From the NCBI GenBank assembly GCA_010672825.2, contig JAAHFU020000004.1:434001-498000 (forward strand): a stretch of DNA of 64,000 nucleotides, read 5' to 3'. Made by a program: the position numbers and the translations under genes. Source of the DNA: Leptolyngbya sp. SIO1E4. GTDB lineage: Bacteria; Cyanobacteriota; Cyanobacteriia; Phormidesmidales; Phormidesmidaceae. Position 1 is the stretch's first letter. Every line of letters starts with the position of its first letter. The notes under the pieces are model-generated. The model saw only the letters and a program-made list of their open reading frames with translations, was not told the DNA's origin and did not search any database. This document shows positions 34,801-44,000 of this stretch, piece after piece.

Positions 34801-35058
34801 CTAAAGTTCATCGAAGGTGTCGGCTACTCGACCTTCATTCCCTCCAAAGACGTTGTAAGGGGTCTCCGCCGCGTGTAAGTCATTGCCAAAAGCCCGAATG
34901 AGATCGGGGTATGAGGCTAGATAATCATCGACACCGTGTCTTTTGACGTCCACATAATCCACATCGTCTATGCAGCCGTGAGCACCGCCAGCATGGGCAA
35001 CACCCGCAAGATGTCTCAACACTTTCCTCTTACATTTACATAGAAAATAGATAACCAA
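34801..35058 (-). pseudogene. fragment of a secreted protein with YLASxPDLIxAFG repeats
   Basis: The C-terminal 43 residues, VDDYLASYPDLIRAFGNDLH through NVFGGNEGRVADTFDEL, match the roughly 40-residue repeat seen in many exported cyanobacterial proteases and haemolysin-like proteins. Only one repeat is present. The preceding 40 residues fit no family, and the frame ends directly after DEL. It is most likely the decayed tail of a larger gene. Confidence 0.45.
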
Positions 35059-35328
35059 TTCTGCTATACGAATCTCTTATCTATGGCTTTTGGGATTGAC
35101 ATTTTACAGGTTATAAGGGGCAAGTGATCATAGGAGTCAAGCACGTTGGAATATCCAATTGGGATAGATAGCACCTATGGTTACACTGACTGATTCGCTC
35201 CTAACAGTTTGCTCATCTGGTTTTTTAACGCTACAAGCAACGGCTGCTAGAGATTCACTGCCTGCCTCTCAGGTAAGTGCATAGGCACTGCCCTCTATAA
35301 CCTTTACTCTTTTATCCCCTACATCACG

Positions 35329-35853
35329 ATGCAACACTTATCATCATCGCCCTCACCTCGTTGGGCCACCTGGTTAAATGGCACCTATATCATTCGAGTA
35401 CTGGAACTGGTTCAAGACTTGATTGTGATTTCCCTCTGCATTGGCTTGTTCAGCTTCATGGTGATGCAGCTCCGCGAAATGTTTTTGTCGCTGCTGCCCC
35501 CTTTGAACTTTCCTCAAGTCACCGCCGACATTCTGTTCTTGCTGATCATGGTCGAATTGTTTCGGTTGCTGATTATCTACTTGAAAGAGCACCGAGTATC
35601 CATCGGCGTGGCGGTAGAAGTGTCGATTGTTTCGGTGTTGCGCGAAATCATTGTCCGCGGCATCCTCGAAACTCCCTGGATTCAAGTGCTAGCCGCCTGC
35701 TCTTTTCTACTCGTCTTGGGGGCTTTGTTAGTTGTCCGAGCCTGGATTCCCCCCACTTTTGATGGTGTTGACCCGGAGCAACAGATTTCCCGTCGTCACC
35801 GCAGTCGATTTACCCAAGAGCTCGCTGAAATAAATAGCAAGCTGGGCAATTGA
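35329..35853 (+). CDS. PsiE-like (phosphate-starvation-inducible family) membrane protein
   Basis: A 174-residue membrane protein with four hydrophobic segments (about residues 28-48, 65-82, 100-115 and 120-138). VELFRLLIIYLKEHRVSIGV and SVLREIIVRGILETPW are characteristic of the PsiE family, whose function is not established. The charged C-terminus is cytoplasmic (DPEQQISRRHRSRF). ATG 35329 is the first start giving the family N-terminus; no clear ribosome site. It stands alone on the plus strand facing the eCIS cluster. Confidence 0.82.
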   Translation: MQHLSSSPSPRWATWLNGTYIIRVLELVQDLIVISLCIGLFSFMVMQLREMFLSLLPPLNFPQVTADILFLLIMVELFRLLIIYLKEHRVSIGVAVEVSIVSVLREIIVRGILETPWIQVLAACSFLLVLGALLVVRAWIPPTFDGVDPEQQISRRHRSRFTQELAEINSKLGN

Positions 35854-35906
35854 TGGCTTCCATCTTGGCGCAAAGGACTCCCACGCCAACTTTGGAGGCT
35901 ATATAG

Positions 35907-36003
35907 CAAAAGGCAGAAATCAGAAGGCAGAAGGCAGAAATCAAAACCTTGCTGCATAAGGATTCCAGGAAATCCGACTGTCCTAATCAGCACTTCAGGT
36001 GCA
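35907..36003 (+). repeat. dispersed GGCAGAAATC repeat, copy 3
   Basis: AAAGGCAGAAATCAGAAGGC is followed by AAATCAAAACCTTGCTGCAT and ends CACTTCAGGTGCA. It is the most complete copy and gives the pre-insertion form of the IS110 target. Confidence 0.8.
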
Positions 36004-36055
36004 CTAGGTGCTAAATAAAGGATAGGAAGTACAGCCCTGATTGTAATAGACCCCT

Positions 36056-37921
36056 TCAGTTGATGCGTAAGAGGCGATAGGGCTTTGGAAACCAGGCCCA
36101 GTGATCTTCAACCCAGACAAGTCCATCGTAGTTGATGCCAGTATCCTGGCCAGGGGAATGGTATTGCCACGTCGCCCAAACTCGATGGGGGTTCAGGTAT
36201 TCTGCGATCGCTCGATAGCCCTTCGGAAAATGAAACGAGAGTTCGTTGTCGTCTCTCAACATCCCTGCGGGAGCTAGATAGCAGCGAATTTCAGACTGGC
36301 TGGCTGCTGGTCGCTGAAAACGCCGAGTTTTCTGCCAAAACTGCTGATAAGCCTGACGTGCGATCGCAATCGCATCACCGATAAAGACCTGTTCGTAGTC
36401 GGTTTCCTGGGGCATGATTTGGGCCAGAACGGTACCCTGCTCGTCTTGGGCTAGCGCAGCAAGGAGGGGCATTAGGTTAGCCCGAATGATTTCAACGGCT
36501 GCGATCGCGGTGTCGTAGGGATCAGCGGTTGAAGAGGCTTCTTCGTGAGGGCTGAGCTGAACGCTGGATGTATGACTAGATGAATGATGAGCGGCGAGGG
36601 CATCGCGATAAGCAACGAGGCGATCGCGGCGAAAGCGTCCGGATTCGGTTTGGTAAAGCTGCTGACCCCGGGCACTGGTAATGGTGCCAGCCGGGACGAC
36701 GGCTTGATCAGGTGGAATTCTTGCTAAAACGGCATTAACGCAGGCGATCGCTTCATTGATGCGGGCGTTTGCCTGCTGTTCGTCATCGGGTATATCGCTG
36801 GCGTAGGCTTCGGCGAGAAACAACAGCTGTCCGGCATCGAGGGCTAGAAGAGGTGCGGGGTTAGGCAGATCAGAGGTCTCTATTAGCGCGAAGGATGCAA
36901 TGGCGTGGGGTAGACCAGGGGCGTTCTGAGCTTCATAGCGAGCGATGAGCTGCCCGTTGTTGTTGAGAAGCTGGTGCGATCGCGCCTGGGGTGGAAAGCC
37001 GGCTAAATCTAAAAACCAGTGGGCCTCATCAGCAGTAAGGATGCTGCGCTGAGGGAAGTGGTAGATGACATGAGCGCGATCGCGGGGAAAGTCACCATTG
37101 ACCAATGCTGTGGGCAAATAGTCTGACGTGACCGTGATGGAGAGTTGACGGTCATGGGCAAGGGCTGCAAGGGCGGTGGCTTCTAGGGCAAACAGGCCGC
37201 TCCAGTCATACATGTCTCGCTGTTCACACAGCTGTCGATGAGCCACTAGCGCTTTGTGCAAGGCAGTATTGAAAGTGTCGGTATCATTCGTTGCGAGAGC
37301 TGCCACCAGTTCTAGAACGGGACGGAGTCGCAGTTGAATGAGAGCTGGATCGGCAATTTTGGCCTGGTTTAAGCCGGTGGTGGCATCGGCAATCAGGGCT
37401 GAGGCGGCGGTAGGCTCTACGACGGCAGCGGCAAGGGCGCTGCAATAAAAGGGCCAGAACGGATCGATATGGGAGGTGGGCAGCGAACAGGCTTCGATGC
37501 TTTCGGGCGTGCAAAGAGTGTTGAGGGCATCGTCATCGCGCGTGATGAGTGCTGCTGCCAGCCCTTGCACCCAAGTGGGCCAGTGCAGGCGAGCATCACC
37601 CACGGGTATGAGTCGGGGAGGGCGATCGGGTTCCTGCAATTCGACCTGACCATCATCTTCGTAGCGCCGCCAGCGTTGCTGAGTCACCATCGCCGCTTGA
37701 GCTGCCCCCGCCGCTCGGCTAAGGGCGTCGTAAATGTCTGTCTGTTGTTCAGAAAACAAGCTCGCGACTTGAGCCCGTCGCAGTTCATCTTTGAGCAAGT
37801 CGGTGCCGTCTTCAGCACAGGGCGTGCGATCTCGTACCACTTTCAACAACCGCTCAATATGCGCTAACTGCTCTTGCCAGACTTGAAAATCGCCAGTAAC
37901 AGAGCGTGCTACAGGGTTCAA
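36056..37921 (-). CDS. Imm49-like candidate immunity protein, long form
   Basis: A 621-residue cytosolic protein. Residues about 1-290 resemble the Imm49 immunity family: a helical domain with FNTALHKALVAHRQL, FALEATALAALAHDRQLSI and TVTSDYLPTALVNGDF. Residues 290-621 are a further region I do not recognise, with a beta-rich end (VWATWQYHSPGQDTGINYDG, WVEDHWAWFPKPYRLLR). Translation starts at TTG 37921, with a perfect AGGAGG seven bases ahead. It is 102 bases downstream of the giant toxin-like gene, and toxin-then-immunity order is standard for polymorphic toxins. Imm49 is usually about 200-300 residues, so this is a fusion or an enlarged member. Confidence 0.55.
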   Translation of the reverse strand: MNPVARSVTGDFQVWQEQLAHIERLLKVVRDRTPCAEDGTDLLKDELRRAQVASLFSEQQTDIYDALSRAAGAAQAAMVTQQRWRRYEDDGQVELQEPDRPPRLIPVGDARLHWPTWVQGLAAALITRDDDALNTLCTPESIEACSLPTSHIDPFWPFYCSALAAAVVEPTAASALIADATTGLNQAKIADPALIQLRLRPVLELVAALATNDTDTFNTALHKALVAHRQLCEQRDMYDWSGLFALEATALAALAHDRQLSITVTSDYLPTALVNGDFPRDRAHVIYHFPQRSILTADEAHWFLDLAGFPPQARSHQLLNNNGQLIARYEAQNAPGLPHAIASFALIETSDLPNPAPLLALDAGQLLFLAEAYASDIPDDEQQANARINEAIACVNAVLARIPPDQAVVPAGTITSARGQQLYQTESGRFRRDRLVAYRDALAAHHSSSHTSSVQLSPHEEASSTADPYDTAIAAVEIIRANLMPLLAALAQDEQGTVLAQIMPQETDYEQVFIGDAIAIARQAYQQFWQKTRRFQRPAASQSEIRCYLAPAGMLRDDNELSFHFPKGYRAIAEYLNPHRVWATWQYHSPGQDTGINYDGLVWVEDHWAWFPKPYRLLRIN

Positions 37922-38023
37922 TTGAGGGCCTCCTATGTTTTAAGCCGCTATTAAAATTCACGATCAATCTGCGAATTCCCCTATCCGATCATGTCAGAAT
38001 ACATCTTGCTCATAGTCTAAAAT

Positions 38024-41000
38024 TTAGTTCTTGAGTGGTAAAAAGCCGCGCAACAGGGGTGACGGCTTGAATATCATCTGTATAGAAAAAGGCACTTTAA
38101 GCGAATGAGTTCCAATTCTCGAACTGTCTCCTTCGCTTGCTTCCTTATTATGTATTAATATCAGTTCTTGAAGCTCAAAGGATTGAGATGAATTCTTTTC
38201 GGCAATTCTCTGTAAATGCATATCCCCTAATAATTGGAGGGGGTTGATGCGAAGATTCTCCAGACCTAGCGTGATTGAAATTACACTTTCTTGATGGATA
38301 AAGCCTCCATGGAACATTTGCTCCATAACTTCTTGAGTGAAATGAACGTTCTTGGAAACATCTCTTTTATCCACTCGAGGGAAGTCAAAGCGAATTTGGT
38401 CATATGGATTTTCTTCAATAGGTAAATTATTCTTGAGTGCGTCAAACCCTGTTTCTAGGTCAATGCCAGCATTACGAATCGCATCAATATTACTTTGAAA
38501 CACCTCTAAATCACTTTCGCTAAGTTTACTTTTAGGATCGCCAATCTGAGTTTGAAAATCATCTTCTGTGACTAGGGTTGTGACTTTGATGTCAGCTGGA
38601 AGAAGTTGTTTGTATTTTTCTAGATGTTCTAAACGGCCCTCACCTAAGTACAAAATTCTAGTTTCTTGATCTAGTCTAGAAGCTTCAGTCACAGAGCGAT
38701 AGCTAAAACCTTCTGCACTTAAAGCACCTAATATTTGTTCTGGAGAAGCCTTTTCACGACTTAGATTTTTAAAGTAAAATCTTTGCTCTTGCTGTAATTG
38801 AGATAACCGCTGGTTTTGCCTCTCAATAGAATTGTTGGAATCAGTAGCAATTTGTGATTTGGGTGGAGGGTAAAAGCTTTCCCATACTCGTTTGAGAATA
38901 TCTTCTGCCAAAGCAGATCTCACAAACGCCCGACGGCTTATAGCATCAGGGGTGTCACCTTCTAATCCAAGATGCTCTAGCAATAGCCGGGTTTCTTTCT
39001 TTAGAGCCTCGGCGCTGGCAATGTTTTTTTGAGCCTCAGCAACTTCAATTTGACGAGTTAGGACATCCAGTTCTGCGATGCGTCCATAATCGTGGGGCGA
39101 CAGTCGGGGAGGTGGATCGGTTGAGGTGAGGTCTGGGGTGCTGAAACTGCCAGGACGTAACCGGTCAGGTAAACGCTCAGTACCCTGCATGCGATGAATT
39201 TCAGTAAGCTCGTGGGCTAAAGCCCTCTCCATGAAACCCTCTGGTGCCTTGGCAGACAGTCTCACTAGATAGTGATCACGGGTTTCGTCAGGAGGATGAA
39301 TCCGCCCGACAGGAACGCCAACATCGCCGGGTTCAGTGCCGATGTCATCAACAATTTCGATTCTGACTCTAACGGGAGGATCGCCCGTTGCTGTCCGAGT
39401 ATGAATGTAGGAATTCTCTAACGACGTTCCCAGTGTGAATTTGTCAATGAGGCTGGTATTCCTGCTGATCTGCCCAAGTGCTTGACGAATCTCTCTCGTA
39501 ACTGCTTGGTGATCACGTGCGGTATCCAACACATCGCCACGGAACTGTGAGCCAGGGACTGCACCAGCCGTTAGCGGCGGGCGGGAAGACCCCCCCCGAC
39601 GGATATCGAAGGTGCCAACGACGGGAGTGGCGAGGCTGCCGTCATCTTGGAACGGCTGACGCACAACCATATAGTCGATCGCGGGGGGATTGCCGCGCAG
39701 CGCCACCTCAATTTTGGCTCCTAAGCGACGAATGTCTGGATCGCTGGAGCGAGACATGGCCGCGGCGAGGCTCTCAAGATAGTCGCGGTGACCTTGCTCT
39801 ACTCTGCGGGTGCCATCTGTACTGAGACGAGTGCCGAGTTCGGAGGTGCCGCCTTTGGCCTCAATAATCAGGAGGCGACCGTCGGCGGCTTCGTACATCA
39901 GGTCAGGCACGCCGGAGCCCGATCGCGGGATTTTGAGTTCTTGCCAAGGGCCATCAGGATGATTCTCGGCGACCTGACGACCGGCAGCTTCCCCCAGCTG
40001 TTCTGAGCGCACGTTGATAGCGCGGCCAATTTGGTTGAGTTCGGTTTCGATCTCGGTGCGGCGAGCAGCGGTCGTTTGGGGATTATCAAATTCCGTTTGC
40101 AGGGTATCGCGGTTCTGGATGAGGTCACGGCGGTCTTGCACCGCATCGGCAACGGTTTCTCCAGTGGGTAGGGTGTGGGTATCGTCTGGTAGAGCAGACG
40201 CATCGGGTTGAGGTGTTTTCCCCGGCAGATAGGTCGCTTCGTAGCCAGGGTCGGGTCGGCGGGAACTCGCGGCGAGGGAACTGACGGTTCCGCTGTCGGC
40301 TACATAGCCACCGGCAGACCAGCGCGCAAAGGCATCGGCCAAGTGTTCGGGATTAGTCCGGTCGTAGCTGCTGCGACTATCGAAAAAGCGCTGACGAAAT
40401 TCGGCCCACTCTTGGAAGTGGGGGCGATCGCCAAACTGCTGTCGGACGACTTCAGGCTGGTGCGGATCAACATCGGCTGGATCGCCCCTCAAACGCATAC
40501 CGGTTCTGGCTGGCGGTGGGTTTGTGATAACCTCTAGCGTTCGGCTGCCGAGCGCCCTTAGGGCAGGAGACGAACTCTTTGCCAGGCCATTAAGGAATGT
40601 GAAAACTTCAGCACTGCTGCGAATTTGTGAGCCATAGTGCTGAATGGTGCTACGGCTGATCACGCTCTGACGCGCCATTTCCACGACTTGAGCGATCAAC
40701 GCTCGGTCATCAAGCTGCTGGGCCAGAGCCAGGCGACGGGCTAACAGCTCAAAATCAGCATTCAAATCGTCAGAACGACGCTGAAGGAAGGGATTGGTCT
40801 CTGCGCCCCCGATCGCGTCAGACAGGAGTGCACGGGTGGCCGCGCGATCGCTCAGAGCGTCTAGGGCTGCTTGACGACGGGCGACGACGGCGTCGCTGTC
40901 ACCGACGAGCCCCAGATGAGCTGCCAGCCGCTCAGCTTCATCTCGTAATCGAGCCCTGAGTTCAGGGGCATCGGCGTCTACGGTTCGGAGCTGACGGGCG

Positions 41001-44000
41001 ATAACATCGAGTTCAGCCAGCCGCCCCTGGTCATGGGGCGACAGTTGAGGTGTTGTTCCGTCTTCTGGGGGACGGTTCCTAAATCCACCCGGTTTGAGAA
41101 AGTCTGAGGTGTTTTCGCGGTTGTGGGCAAAGCGAATTTCAGTGAGTTCGTGGGCTAGTGCCCGCTCAACCATATCAGGGTGAGCCCTGGGCGATAGGCG
41201 AATCTGGTATTCGCCGGTGTCGGCGTCGAGGTCGAAGCGGGCAACGGCATTGTTGGGCAATTCGTTGTCCGCCACGCTGATGTGGACAATCACATCGCCC
41301 TTGAGCGTCTGCAGAAGAATCTGGCTTTGGTCATCGCCGGTTATGGCCTTGCCTGCTAATGGACCGCCACTGTCGATTAAGCGATCGATGGCGCGGGCGG
41401 CAGCGGTTTGAATACGATCCGATGAATTGATCTGCACATCGCCCCGGAAGCGTGATCCAGCAACAGCAGCAGCGGTGCCCTCAGCAACAGGGGTAGGACG
41501 GGGGGCTGGGGGGGTAGCCTCTGGCAGATCAATGGGGCGCATCGGCGTCGGCACCGTGTCTGCCAGATCAGCTGGGCGGATGCTCGCAGGCACGGCGTCG
41601 GCAAGGGTATTGCGGATATCAGGCTGGTCGGCGGCTCTGACGTCAGGCAGTGAATCAGGGAGGGTCTCTCTGACCTGCGGCAACGGGGTATCGGGAATCG
41701 TATCTGCAGGACGAGCGGACGGCTCATCTACGACTACCCGAGGCATGGGCGTCGTGTCGGCATCTGGGGAGATAGGCGATCGCGGGTTTGGCGTGTCTGG
41801 GAGGGTATCCGGGTCAGCGTCAGTCGGGCGGGGAAGCGTGGAGGTCTCGGGAATGCGCTCGGCGGCTCGCTGTGAAGCCTCGCGCCAGCGGTTGTAGCCC
41901 CGTTGCGTGCGGGCTTCGCCAGTGCCCTCACCCACACCTTGTAGGGCTGCCTGCCCTGCTGACTCCAACGATGAAACGAAGATATCACCGGCATCGCCAC
42001 GATAGGTGCCCCGGGCTGACTCGAAGCCCAATTCGGCGCTGCGTCCGGCAAAGGCTCCGGTACTGGAGGAAACGCTCTTGCCCAGGCTGCGACCCAGATA
42101 GCTGGTAGACTGGCCGATGTTTTCGCCCAGGGTGCGATCGCCTAGCACTCGCGATAGCCCCGGTAGCCGCTGCAAGGGCAGGTCTTCAAGGGCGTTCGAA
42201 ACGCCTGCTGTGACCCCACCGGAAAGGGCTCCTCGGAACAGGCTGGCCATCAGATTTTCAAAAGCTTTGCCTCCCCCCTGGCTATAGGTTGCTTCCGTGA
42301 GGGCTGTTTGGCCAAAGGAACCCAGTGCTCCCGTCGCCATGCCAATCAGCAGCTTGTCCGCAAATTCGCTGCCCGTGAGCCGTCCCATTTGCCCCAGCAC
42401 AGTACCTGTGGAAAGCTGACGTGCGGCGCTGATGCTGAGTCCAGCTCGCATACCGGCCTGAAGTCCCTGCGCTCCCCCTCGCGACGCGAGTCCTAACCCT
42501 TGACCTACCCCGGCAGTGAGAGCTTGTACCGCCGTCATACCGAGGTCTTTTGCGGCATCTTCCCAGCCGTAACGCCCGCCCCGAATCGCGGCCTGAGCCC
42601 CCATGCCTGCCAGTCCTGAGATGCCTGCGATCGCGGCCAGCAGTAGTGGACTGGCCGCCCCTCCGGTAGTCACCGTGGCAACTGCCGCAGCGATCGCCCC
42701 TGCGATGGCTACCGTGGTAGCCGCCACCGTGGCGTACTGATCAATTTTGGCGGCGTAGTTTTGGGCTGAAAGCTGAGTCGATGCTGTGGTTGCTTGAAAC
42801 TCGGCGCGATCGCCAGTGAATCGATTCTGGTCATCGAACGCATCAGACCGACTCTGGAAGGTGGGGATGCCGTTCTCAAAGCTGACCTCGGTGCCCGTCA
42901 GCCGCGACAGTCGCCGTTCATCATAGGCTAGAAAATCAGCCTGGGCACTGTCGCTGGCTAGAGAGCTACCTAAACCACTGCTCTCGCGGCGCTGTTGTTC
43001 CACTGCGAAGGCGGCGACTTCGGCTCGTTCGCGATCGTTGCGGGGTTGCCCCAACAGCATCCGCTCGGCGCGCAGGCGATCATCCCCAGACAAATCCCCA
43101 AACGTGCCCTGCCCATAGACGCCCAAATCGTCGTAGAGGTCGCGTCCGGGTTGCGCGTCATAGATGGATCGCATAGCGGCGATTTCGTCCCGATTCATGC
43201 GGCCCAGCGTCCGGTCAATCAGAGCGTTGTTAGTGCCCAGACCCGCGATCGCATATTCCATCGCGATCGCGGCGGTTGCAGGCGTGGGATAGTCTCTAAC
43301 AACCAGGGCTTCGGCAAGGTCGGCTCCCTTCGTATCCGAATCGTAGGCCTGCCGCAATTGCTGAACGAGATCCCCTTGAGCCGCTGTGGTGCTGCTGGCA
43401 TCGGTGCCCGCGCTGCCATAGCGTTCGGCAAAAATGCGAAACATCGCTTCCCGCTCTTGCTGCGCCTGCTGACGGGCCTGGGCGGTGGCGGCGGGTGACC
43501 CGGCATTAAAGTCGGGGTTAAGGCGGGGGTCGACCAGTGCCGTGTCGAGGTTCAGAATATTGGGATCGCCGCTGCGCTCAATTTCCACCCCCAGGCGCGC
43601 GGCGCGGGTTTCAGCACTCTGTTCCCCCTGAAAGATCAGAGCCCTTGCCAAGTCCTCCTGCGCACCCTCTACGGACAGCGTCACCGTGTAAGTATGCCCC
43701 TGTCCGGCTGAACGCGTTTGTTCAATATCGCGAGTCGCATAGCCAAATAAAGCCTGAGCCGCCGCTTCTTCGCGGGTAGTGACGGCCCGCTGCTCACCCG
43801 CGCGCCCCATTGGGGTTCCCTGCGCCACCATTGCATCCAGGTCAATGCCTTGAATGTGGGCAAATTCTTGCTGTACGAGGCGGCGACGCTCGGCAGCCGT
43901 GATGGTCTGTCCACCGAACTGCTGAGCCTGAGCTGCACGACTGTATTCTGCGAGTGCCGTGTTGAGGGCGTCATCGTCATCCCGACGGCGGGCCTCGTTG

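Larger units (their letters stand above)
33610..35328. other. 1.7-kb spacer with element copy and gene remnants
   Basis: Holds the psb34 promoter region, the sixth 95-base element (33817-33912), a transposase remnant (33917-34130), a strong stem-loop (34413-34453) and a fragment of a secreted repeat protein (34801-35058). The stretches 34460-34800 and 35060-35328 contain nothing I recognise. Confidence 0.6.
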
